Part shown: positions 53,632 to 60,653 of the stretch, piece after piece | How the letters are laid out: the number at the start of each line of letters is the position of its first letter | Position numbering within the stretch: position 1 is the first letter of the stretch | Assembly (NCBI GenBank): GCA_944380515.1 | Contig: CALWHT010000037.1 | Location: forward strand, 22,690-86,689 | Direction of reading: 5' to 3' | DNA length: 64,000 nt | Source: an uncultured Roseburia sp. | Lineage (GTDB): Bacteria; Bacillota; Clostridia; Lachnospirales; Lachnospiraceae | Program-made: the position numbers and the translations under genes | The notes under the pieces: generated by a model | The model's database searches: none | What the model was told of the DNA's origin: nothing | Seen by the model: only the letters and a program-made list of their open reading frames with translations

Positions 53632-55574
53632 TGTTTTTCCATCCTTTCCGGCCCGCGTCTGCGGCTCTCAAAGTAAATAAAACGCTCAATCGCGTCCAAA
53701 ATATCCGCGAAATCCTCCCTCGGCGCAAGGTCGATATAGCGCTCTAAAAGCTCCGTCTCCCTCTCCTTATACCGCCCGTAGAAAATATCGTAGAGGTTAT
53801 GTCCCCGCAGATAAATTTTGATTTCCTCCATATGGCACTTTATGTCCTCCACCGTCCGAAGCTCTTCACCGAGCACCTCGGTCAGATGCCTCCCGCTTGA
53901 AATACGATGCAGATATTCCTGCCATTTTTCCAATAATGTCTCATAAAACGCCTCCTCCGATTCCACGATGCCAAGCTGCTGCATGACCCTCGGGTTGAGG
54001 AAATAATTTTCAAACGAATAATATTTTAAAATGAGGACATTCTCCGGACGGACCTTCGGCAGCGTGTCCGCGTCCTCCCTGCTGCGCTCCTCATAGTACC
54101 GGCAGAGCTGGCCCAAAAGCTCCTTTCTGTCCTTTCCGTCACCGTCCCGAATCATCAAAAACCGGTCCTTCAGATAAATCTGGTTCATATATTTTAAATT
54201 TGCATAGGTCTTGATGTTGGTGCAGCTATTTGTGGTGATTATGGCGATCCGCGATAATCTGCCCTGCTCGTCATAGGTTTCGGAATAATATTTGCGGATT
54301 AATAACGGCAGACGGCTCTTGTCCTGTTTCCCCTCAACGATAAAGACAAAATTCACGTTCATCAGATCATTCGCCGTATAGCCCAAATCCTCCAAAATCG
54401 CGCTGATGTCGGTTTTCTTACGAACCGTCGGATAACCGTCCGCGTCAAGCACCACCTGGCGGATTTGCCTGCTGTTAAAATTGGCAAGCAGATTCGGCGA
54501 GTGCGTCGAAAAAATCACCTGGTTTTTCCGTGACAGGCGGTAAAGAATCTCCCCGGATACCTTCTGCAGCTTCGGATGAAGGAAAATTTCGGGGTCCTCA
54601 ATCATAAGAATACTCGGAATCCGCTCCTCATTTTCCGCATAGGTTTCCAGCAGGGAAAGCATATAGATACTGCGCATCCCTTTTCCCATGCGTCCTATGG
54701 GCCTTGTCCGGTTCTGCGCGGCGCTGTAGATTTCCGTCGTCACGTTAAGCATCCGCTCCACGTCCCGATTCATGGAATAAAGGATCTCATCCTGCCCGCC
54801 GTTCTTTTTGAAATTCCGGTTCACCTTCCTGGCAAACGTGTCCAGATTCAGCTGGTAGAGCTTATAATCCAGCAGCTTTGCCGTTTCGAACGCATCCAGT
54901 TCTTCGGGCTTTTTCTGATTCACCAGACCGATACAGGAAAAGCAGTGGCTGCATTTTTTTGCCTGATTAAAGATACAGGTGTCGGCACGCATCCGCTTTA
55001 AAAGCTCGTCCTCCTGAAGCATCAGCAAATCTCCCTGAAGCTGGTTTAAATCACGCTCGGCATCTATGTAATATATCTTCGGAAATATCTGCGGTATGTA
55101 ACTGTTATTCTTGTGCGCCGCGTCCTGATACCGCACCTGCCCGCCGCGGTTCGCCGTAAACGAAAACCGGAGCGTCCCGCCGGACGACCACGGCTGCCCG
55201 TTATGTTCCGTCTTTCCGGAAACCTCCTTTGTCTCTGCCCGTTCCTTCTGCGGTACAAACGACGGGAGTTTTTTACAAAAGTCCCCGAACCATGCCTCCG
55301 GTCTTTTGTACTGGCTGACAATGCCGTTCTGGTGCAGCCAGTCCAAATCGGAGCCTTCCAGAAAAAGCTGCACATCCATTTCGATATTGGCGGCATTCTC
55401 GCCGAAATCCTCGGCGCCAATCCGATAATCCCCGAAAATTGCCCGGACGGCATCTAGGATCGTCGTCTTGCCCGTATTGTTCTGTCCGACGAGAATCAAC
55501 GCGTTTTCGATTCCCGCAATATCCACCTCCCGGATGGCCTTAAAATTTTTAATATGGATACCGGTCAGATTCAT
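53628..55574 (-). CDS. OLD-like ATPase/TOPRIM nuclease with a four-cysteine insert
   Basis: A 648-residue protein. The ABC-type ATPase head has Walker A GQNNTGKTT (30-38), signature-like GRMGKGMRS, Walker B SILMIEDPEIFLHP and the H-loop FSTHSP. A TOPRIM domain follows: E414 in FIVEGKQDK and D477/D479 in RDGDG. Cysteines C200, C208, C211 and C214 (ending CSHCFSC) form a likely metal or Fe-S site that I do not know from standard OLD proteins. No UvrD-like GajB partner is beside it; instead it is translationally coupled to a MATE gene. Start ATG behind GGAGGT. A DNA repair or phage defence role is inference. Confidence 0.85.
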   Translation of the reverse strand: MNLTGIHIKNFKAIREVDIAGIENALILVGQNNTGKTTILDAVRAIFGDYRIGAEDFGENAANIEMDVQLFLEGSDLDWLHQNGIVSQYKRPEAWFGDFCKKLPSFVPQKERAETKEVSGKTEHNGQPWSSGGTLRFSFTANRGGQVRYQDAAHKNNSYIPQIFPKIYYIDAERDLNQLQGDLLMLQEDELLKRMRADTCIFNQAKKCSHCFSCIGLVNQKKPEELDAFETAKLLDYKLYQLNLDTFARKVNRNFKKNGGQDEILYSMNRDVERMLNVTTEIYSAAQNRTRPIGRMGKGMRSIYMLSLLETYAENEERIPSILMIEDPEIFLHPKLQKVSGEILYRLSRKNQVIFSTHSPNLLANFNSRQIRQVVLDADGYPTVRKKTDISAILEDLGYTANDLMNVNFVFIVEGKQDKSRLPLLIRKYYSETYDEQGRLSRIAIITTNSCTNIKTYANLKYMNQIYLKDRFLMIRDGDGKDRKELLGQLCRYYEERSREDADTLPKVRPENVLILKYYSFENYFLNPRVMQQLGIVESEEAFYETLLEKWQEYLHRISSGRHLTEVLGEELRTVEDIKCHMEEIKIYLRGHNLYDIFYGRYKERETELLERYIDLAPREDFADILDAIERFIYFESRRRGPERMEKQ

Positions 55575-55605
55575 GCACTATACCTCCTGTGCTTTTGTAC
55601 TATTC

Positions 55606-55792
55606 GGCTTGGGGTTTTATATTTTAATTTATAGTGCCAAAAACACCTGCCATATTTTATGGCAGGTGAACATTGCACAGAAATTGCTTCTGGAAAACTT
55701 GTTTTCCAAGAGCAATTTTGTGCAATTAATAATGCTGCTGCCGCAGCATGTTCTTTTGGCACTATAAAAACGCATTTACAAAACCCCAAGCC
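55606..55792. repeat. Outer palindrome flanking repeat copy 1
   Basis: A 13-bp perfect inverted repeat GGCTTGGGGTTTT (55606-55618) and AAAACCCCAAGCC (55780-55792), followed by TTTTT, encloses the 137-bp element. Without the element it would be a normal terminator-like stem. Confidence 0.8.
55630..55766 (+). repeat. 137-bp cloverleaf-like repeat element, copy 1
   Basis: Bounded by 13-bp perfect inverted repeats TATAGTGCCAAAA (55630-55642) and TTTTGGCACTATA (55754-55766). Inside are three hairpins: CACCTGCCAT (55644-55653 with 55659-55668), a long central arm (ATTGCACA...TGTGCAAT around GGAAAAC/GTTTTCC), and ATGCTGC-4-GCAGCAT. The whole folds like a four-way junction. A second copy lies at 59539-59675. 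No coding content is supported; short frames inside it are artefacts. Confidence 0.85.
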
Positions 55793-55802
55793 TTTTTGAC
55801 TA

Positions 55803-55831
55803 TTTACAAACAACCGCCGCTGTGATATAAC
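55803..55831 (+). promoter_or_regulatory. folT promoter
   Basis: TTTACA (55803-55808), 17 bases, TATAAC (55826-55831), about 30 bases before the riboswitch. Confidence 0.6.
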
Positions 55832-55858
55832 GGATTTGTTTCAATCAATTATTCACAT

Positions 55859-55982
55859 TAGCAGAGTAGAATTTTGTGCGTTAAGTGCCGTGTGAACAGG
55901 GAGTTGTCACGCGGACGAAAAACAGAAGTTTCTGTTACAGAGTTTTCTGTTTGCGGTACAGAGTTCGCATCCCGCTGCTGCA
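55859..55982 (+). ncRNA. Tetrahydrofolate (THF) riboswitch
   Basis: Matches the folT/THF riboswitch consensus at GAGTAGA, GCGTTAAGTG (55879-55888), TGTGAACAGGG...GTCAC (55891-55910), and the 3' part GCGGTACAGAGTTCGCATCCCGCT, with closing GCAG/CTGC ends. It sits directly before the folate transporter gene, as in the original class. Confidence 0.92.
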
Positions 55983-56045
55983 TACAGGTATTTTTTGTCT
56001 CCTCTATGTAGTCATAGGAAAACTGCTAAGAAGGAGGCTATTTTT

Positions 56046-56627
56046 ATGAAAAAAATCAAAGAACTCTATCAACATTCCCTGCTGGAGCTGACTGTTACGC
56101 GCAACGTCGTGCTCTGCGGTCTTTTGGCCGCCCTCGCCATCGTGCTTGGCATGGTCGCAAGCATTTCCGTCGGTCCCTATGTCCGCATCGGATTTTCCGG
56201 TCTTCCAAACCGCATCGTGGAATTTTTATTCGGTCCCGCGGCCGGCTGTCTGTTCGGCGGCGCTTTAGACATCCTGAAATATGTAATCAAACCGGACGGT
56301 CCTTACTTTTTCGGCTTTACCTTAAGCGCTATGCTGTCCGGTATCATTTACGGAAGTATCTTTTACCGGAAGCCCGTCACCGTCAAACGCATTTTACTTG
56401 CCGAATTTCTGATCAAGCTTTTGATTAACTGTATTTTAAATACACTCTGGCTCAATATGCTTTACGGACAGGCATTCTTTGCACTGCTCCCGCTGCGCAT
56501 GCTCAAAAACGCCATTATGTTGCCGATTGACAGCTTCATCCTCTATTTTGCGCTGACCTTCGCACGGAAGCTGACTGCGCACTTAGGATTCCTTCCCGCC
56601 GGAGCCGCTGCCGGAAACCGGAGCTGA
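56046..56627 (+). CDS. folT: Folate ECF transporter, substrate-binding component FolT
   Basis: A 193-residue membrane protein with six helices (PYVRIGFSGLPNRIVEFLFGPAAGCLFGGALDILKY is the diagnostic block). It captures folate and uses a shared ECF module. Start ATG at 56046 behind AAGGAGG; an earlier in-frame ATG lies inside the leader. The upstream THF riboswitch supports the substrate. Confidence 0.94.
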   Translation: MKKIKELYQHSLLELTVTRNVVLCGLLAALAIVLGMVASISVGPYVRIGFSGLPNRIVEFLFGPAAGCLFGGALDILKYVIKPDGPYFFGFTLSAMLSGIIYGSIFYRKPVTVKRILLAEFLIKLLINCILNTLWLNMLYGQAFFALLPLRMLKNAIMLPIDSFILYFALTFARKLTAHLGFLPAGAAAGNRS

Positions 56628-56634
56628 CCCTGCC

Positions 56635-56682
56635 GGGACGTCCGACTGCGCCTGTGCCTGTCATGCCGCTGCCGGACGTCCC
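56635..56682. other. Inverted repeat between convergent genes
   Basis: GGGACGTCCG (56635-56644) and CGGACGTCCC (56673-56682), perfect, 28 bases apart, between folT and rsmF. No T-run, so it is only terminator-like. Confidence 0.5.
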
Positions 56683-56683
56683 T

Positions 56684-58159
56684 CTACAGCGGCTTGCGCA
56701 GCCCCTTGGGATAATGGTTTTTCATGATACCGCCCGCAAGCTTTCCCCAGCCGATGCCAAAGCCGTCGACGGTAATCAGATACCAGCCCTTTTCCCCCTC
56801 ACAGGGAAAGGTTCCGCCGTTTAAATAGCTTCTGATTTCCGCGCTTTCGGACGAAAGGTTTACGGTATGCAACACCTGTTCCGGCTGCAGCGCCAGCGCA
56901 AGTGCGTGAGACGGCTCGAAGCGGTCTTTTTTCACCGTCCCAAGATGCAGACCCGGGCGCAGAACCTTTAAGCCCTTGACGGAGGGCATGCCCTGCGGCG
57001 CAAGATAAAGCTGTCCTCCGAATTTCAGATATACACCCTCCGAAAGACGCCGCACGGTCTCCGGCAGGAGCGTTTCCTCCGCGAATTGCAGAAATTCAAG
57101 AATCCCTTTTCCCGGAACGTTCCGTTCCTTTTTTGAAATTCCCTTTTCCTCACCGCTTACGCAGAATCCCGGCTGCAATTCACCCTCTTTTATCAGCACC
57201 GCCGCATAATGTCCCTCTCCCTTTAGCTTATGAGGCCAAAGTCGGACGGTATGCTTTAGTTCCGGACGCAAATCGCCTTTTGTTTCCTGCCCGAAATACG
57301 CCCATTCCGGATTGCCGTCCGCCATTCCCTCCGTTTTTTTTACCCTGACAATCCGAAATTCGGGGTGCCTGGTCAAAAATCCCGCAATGCTTCCCTCATT
57401 TTCTTCCGGGGCAAAGGTGCAGGTCGAGTATACCAGCCTCCCGCCGGGCGAGAGCATGGACGCCGCACAGTCTAAGATTTCAGCCTGCCGCTTTGCGCAA
57501 AGCGTTACATTTTCCGTGCTCCACTCCCCGCAGGCTTCCTCATTTTTGCGGAACATTCCCTCTCCGGAGCAGGGCGCGTCCACCAAAATCCGCGTAAAAT
57601 ATGCGTCAAATACCTCCGCAAGCCGCTGCGGCGTCTCGTTCGTCACAAGCGCATTGCCGATTCCCATGCGCTCGATATTTTCCGATAAAATCTTTGCTCT
57701 TGCCGGATGTATCTCATTGCAGACAAGAATCCCCGCGTCTCCTTCTCCGGCAGCCTTTCGCATTGCGGCCGCAAGCTGCGTGCTCTTTCCTCCCGGCGCC
57801 GCGCAGAGGTCCAAAACCCGCTCCCCGCCCGGTGCGCCGCAGCCGCTATCTTCTTCCTCCAATTCTCCCATCAGAAAGGAAGCTGGCGCCATCGCGCTCG
57901 GTTCCTGAATGTAATATACGCCCGCCTCGTGAAAGGGGTGTTTCCCGGGAGCGTCATCCTTCCCGTAATAAAATCCGTCCTCCGCCCACGGAACCGGGGA
58001 TAACGAAAACGGCAGCCGCTCCCGCAGCTTTCCCACGCTTCCCTTAAGTATATTCAGCCGCAGTGCCTGGTGCCTGTCCTTGTCATAGCTTTTTAAAAAT
58101 GCCGGGTATTCCGCGCCCAGCATCTGTTCCATCCTCTGTAAAAAATCCTGTGGCAGCAT
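56684..58159 (-). CDS. rsmF: rRNA cytosine-C5 methyltransferase (RsmF/NOL1-NOP2-Sun type)
   Basis: A 491-residue SAM-dependent enzyme. Motifs: VLDLCAAPGGKSTQLA (SAM), DAPCSGEGMFRK (motif IV Cys) and STCTFAPEENE (motif VI Cys). The extra C-terminal domain (~390-491) resembles the PUA-like part of RsmF. It would methylate 16S rRNA; the exact site is inferred from family. Confidence 0.92.
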   Translation of the reverse strand: MLPQDFLQRMEQMLGAEYPAFLKSYDKDRHQALRLNILKGSVGKLRERLPFSLSPVPWAEDGFYYGKDDAPGKHPFHEAGVYYIQEPSAMAPASFLMGELEEEDSGCGAPGGERVLDLCAAPGGKSTQLAAAMRKAAGEGDAGILVCNEIHPARAKILSENIERMGIGNALVTNETPQRLAEVFDAYFTRILVDAPCSGEGMFRKNEEACGEWSTENVTLCAKRQAEILDCAASMLSPGGRLVYSTCTFAPEENEGSIAGFLTRHPEFRIVRVKKTEGMADGNPEWAYFGQETKGDLRPELKHTVRLWPHKLKGEGHYAAVLIKEGELQPGFCVSGEEKGISKKERNVPGKGILEFLQFAEETLLPETVRRLSEGVYLKFGGQLYLAPQGMPSVKGLKVLRPGLHLGTVKKDRFEPSHALALALQPEQVLHTVNLSSESAEIRSYLNGGTFPCEGEKGWYLITVDGFGIGWGKLAGGIMKNHYPKGLRKPL

Positions 58160-58231
58160 TTTTGATTCCTTTCCTTATGATGCTACCGGTATTATACCAA
58201 AGCAACGAGCCATTGCCAAACAATTCTTTTC

Positions 58232-59461
58232 CTAAAAATGGCGAATCAAAATCTCGCTCTTTTCCAAAAATTCCTCCACCGAGCCGAACTCCAGTCTTGC
58301 AAGAAGCTCCATGACATACGGATTTTCAAGAGGCGTCCGGTAGACGGCCGTCTCCCCGTACTCGTCTACATATTGTTTTCCCACCTCCCTGGGCGCCACA
58401 GCCTTCGGGCCGCCGACGCAGCCGCCCGCGCAGGCCATTCCCTCGAAAAAGTTAGCGTCTGTCTTTCCGCTTTTAATCCGCTCTATCAGCTCCCTGCAAT
58501 TCTTAACGCCGTCCGCCTGCTCTGCCCTGACCTCGATTTTTCGCTCGGGATTGAGCTGGCGCACGGTTGCCTGCACCGCCTCGCTGACGCCTCCCGTCCG
58601 TGCATAAATCCGCCCGGCCCGGGAGGAATGCTCCTGTTCATCCTCAGCCAATTCCTCCACGCGGATATCCGCCGCCTCAAAAATATCCTTTACCTCCTGG
58701 AAGGTCAGCACATAATCTACGGCATCCGCGATATCCGGCTCCTTAGCCTCCTTTTTCTTCGCCATGCACGGACCGATGAACACCGTGACCGCCTCGGGAT
58801 GAATTTTTTTCACGACGCGCCCCGCCGCTATCATCGGGGAAACCGCCGCCGGCATATGCGGCACCAGTTCCTTATAGATTCCGCGAATCATCGCTATCCA
58901 CACGGGACAACAGCAGCTTGTAAGCTGAAAGTCCCCTTTCTCCGTCACATGGCGGTCAAACTCGAGTGCTTCCTTGAGTGTCAGAATATCCGCAAACACG
59001 GCCACCTCGACCATTCCCTTAAAGCCCACCGCCTTAAGCGCGGTCCTGAGTCTTCCGGGCGTGGCCTTCTCCCCGAACTGTCCCGTAAATGCCGGCGCAA
59101 TTAAGGCATATACATCCCTCTTTTTCTCCCGCACCTCCTTTAAGACCGGAAGCACATCCTTCGACTCCTCCAGGCGGCCCAGCCTGCACGCGTCCACACA
59201 CACTCCGCAGCCGGTGCATTTTTCCGCGTTGATATGAAGCGTCCCGTCCTCTCTCTCCTCAATGGCGTCAAACACGCAGCTATTGACGCATGCCCTCTTG
59301 TAGGCACATTCCTCGCACGGCTCCGCCCAAATGACAGGCGCATGCTTCTCCGGGTGCAGCAGGCAGTCCAGGTGGTAGGGATTATAATCCTCTATCAGGT
59401 TTCTTCCCTGCCCTGCCTCTTTTTTTAAAATTTCGAGATATAATTCATGAAATGTTTTCAT
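58232..59461 (-). CDS. [FeFe]-hydrogenase-like protein, two ferredoxin clusters, variant H-cluster motif
   Basis: A 409-residue monomer. N-terminal ferredoxin part: CEECAYKRACVNSC and CTGCGVCVDACRLG. The catalytic part has the three H-cluster motifs in variant form: L1 SCCCPVW (usually TSCCPxW), L2 GPCMAKKKEA (usually MPCxxK) and L3 EGMACAGGCVGGP. All four cluster cysteines are kept, so it should bind the H-cluster, but the changes suggest a sensory or divergent type rather than a bulk H2 producer (inference). Length suits the small single-subunit groups. A repeat copy lies just upstream. Confidence 0.88.
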   Translation of the reverse strand: MKTFHELYLEILKKEAGQGRNLIEDYNPYHLDCLLHPEKHAPVIWAEPCEECAYKRACVNSCVFDAIEEREDGTLHINAEKCTGCGVCVDACRLGRLEESKDVLPVLKEVREKKRDVYALIAPAFTGQFGEKATPGRLRTALKAVGFKGMVEVAVFADILTLKEALEFDRHVTEKGDFQLTSCCCPVWIAMIRGIYKELVPHMPAAVSPMIAAGRVVKKIHPEAVTVFIGPCMAKKKEAKEPDIADAVDYVLTFQEVKDIFEAADIRVEELAEDEQEHSSRAGRIYARTGGVSEAVQATVRQLNPERKIEVRAEQADGVKNCRELIERIKSGKTDANFFEGMACAGGCVGGPKAVAPREVGKQYVDEYGETAVYRTPLENPYVMELLARLEFGSVEEFLEKSEILIRHF

Positions 59462-59518
59462 TCCGTCCGGTTCCCTCCCACAATCTGCCAGCTATGAAAA
59501 GTGCCGTAAATGTTTGGG

Positions 59519-59692
59519 TTTCCGCAAATTGCATTTCCGATGTGCCAAAAGAACATGCTGCGATAGCAGCATTGTTAAATTGCACAAAATTGCTCTTGGA
59601 AAACTTGTTTTCCAGAAGCAATTTATGTGCAATGCTCACCTGCCATAAGATATGGCAGGTGCTTTTGGCACTATAAAATAAAAATGCGGAAA
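59519..59692. repeat. Outer palindrome flanking repeat copy 2
   Basis: TTTCCGCA (59519-59526) and TGCGGAAA (59685-59692) enclose copy 2; a further AGTGCC/GGCACT pair lies at 59500 and 59715-59720. The sequences differ from those around copy 1, but the nested layout is the same. Confidence 0.7.
59539..59675 (-). repeat. 137-bp cloverleaf-like repeat element, copy 2 (inverted)
   Basis: About 90% identical to copy 1 on the opposite strand. Right inverted repeat TTTTGGCACTATA at 59663-59675 is intact; the left end is worn (GTGCCAAAA, 59542-59550). Stems are kept while loops change (TGCC to GATA, CTTG to its inverse). It occupies most of the 358-base gap before the hydrogenase gene. Confidence 0.85.
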
Positions 59693-59763
59693 CTCAGGCG
59701 TAAATGTACGTCTGGCACTATAAGCATATTATGCACCAAACGGCCCCGTTTCAAACCAGGGTG

Positions 59764-59807
59764 CAAAAAAAGGACGCCGGATTCTGCAAAATCCGACGCC
59801 CTTTTTT
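59764..59807 (-). terminator. Terminator of the 48-residue membrane protein gene
   Basis: 12-bp stem with two GU pairs on the minus strand (GGGCGTCGGATT with AATCCGGCGTCC) followed by a T7 run. Confidence 0.85.
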
Positions 59808-59819
59808 CACATATTTCTT

Positions 59820-59966
59820 TTATTCATACAGTGGAATATGATATTTTACCTTCCGATAAATCTTCCATACCAGCAAAATCGGCATCATCAGAACAAGGTA
59901 CAGCGTAGAAAGCAATCCGGCTGCACCGCCTACAATAATCATAATCCATACAATTACATTCATCAT
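59820..59966 (-). CDS. Small membrane protein, two helices
   Basis: A 48-residue frame: MMNVIVWIMIIVGGAAGLLS followed by a second hydrophobic run and a basic tail (VWKIYRKVKYHIPLYE). ATG at 59966 behind GAGAGG. Short proteins of this look are common in Lachnospiraceae from memory; function unknown. Confidence 0.65.
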   Translation of the reverse strand: MMNVIVWIMIIVGGAAGLLSTLYLVLMMPILLVWKIYRKVKYHIPLYE

Positions 59967-59998
59967 ATTTTTTTACCTCTCATAAAATAAGTATTGAT

Positions 59999-60457
59999 TT
60001 ACAATTCTATGAGAGCAAAAATACCGTTCTTTTTTCCGTCCGACCTGCGGATAAAACGGACAACCAAAAGACTTCGCGGCAGTATCTCGTGAGCTGTCCG
60101 ATTCCAGGCGCTCCAAAACTGCCGGAACACCGCGGGCAGCACTGCCAGAAATATGCGCACCGTAACTCCGAGCATCCTGCGCTGCGAGAGCGAGCCCCCT
60201 GTCCGGTTTTTCTCTCCTTCTACCGTTTCATTCCGCTGCCTTCCCGTCTCCAAAAGCGCCCAGCGCGACTTTGCCAGCTTTTCCCCGGCTTTCAGGAACT
60301 GTCCTGACGATTCTGCCTCCTGCTGAAACAGCATTGGATCGCACTCGTGGGACGTAAACACCGTTAAAAGAAATGCCGCGAGCAACAGGACGGAAAACGA
60401 CGCCTTAAAACAGGTTTTTAAAGCTGCCAAGCTCCTTTGCCTTCTCATATATTTCAT
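59999..60457 (-). CDS. Hypothetical membrane-anchored protein
   Basis: A 152-residue frame with a basic N-terminus and one hydrophobic helix (FSVLLLAAFLLTVFTS, ~22-37), then an Arg-rich tail. It starts inside the previous gene (53-base overlap) behind GGAG, so translation may be coupled. No family recognised; the large overlap leaves some doubt that it is real. Confidence 0.5.
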   Translation of the reverse strand: MKYMRRQRSLAALKTCFKASFSVLLLAAFLLTVFTSHECDPMLFQQEAESSGQFLKAGEKLAKSRWALLETGRQRNETVEGEKNRTGGSLSQRRMLGVTVRIFLAVLPAVFRQFWSAWNRTAHEILPRSLLVVRFIRRSDGKKNGIFALIEL

Positions 60458-60653
60458 CGCATTTCAACTCCAGATAATTTTCCAGTCCCTTTACTTCCTC
60501 GTCGGAAAAGCCTTCATTGCGCGTAATCTTTCCCGGGGGCAGAGTTCCCTCCGCCACATCTTTTCCCCGTTCAAACCGCACAAAAACCGTCCTCTTTCCG
60601 TTCTTTTTCAAAAAGCCAGAATGGGTAAACTTTACTTCCTCATTTTTGTTCAT
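60405..60653 (-). CDS. Conserved small protein of unknown function
   Basis: An 82-residue, soluble, charged protein (starts MNKNEEVKFTHSGFLKKNGK, ends YEKAKELGSFKNLF). Its ATG at 60653 overlaps the end of the GTPase-nuclease gene by 14 bases and has GGGGAAGG upstream. It may act with that protein; no motif is recognised. Confidence 0.7.
   Translation of the reverse strand: MNKNEEVKFTHSGFLKKNGKRTVFVRFERGKDVAEGTLPPGKITRNEGFSDEEVKGLENYLELKCDEIYEKAKELGSFKNLF

Noticed and set aside
55468-55813. Short open frames on both strands across repeat copy 1
   Set aside because: They are translations of the palindromic element and its flanks; similar frames recur in copy 2 and have no ribosome site.
59445-59676. 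Short open frames across repeat copy 2
   Set aside because: Same repeat-derived sequence read in various frames; no coding evidence.
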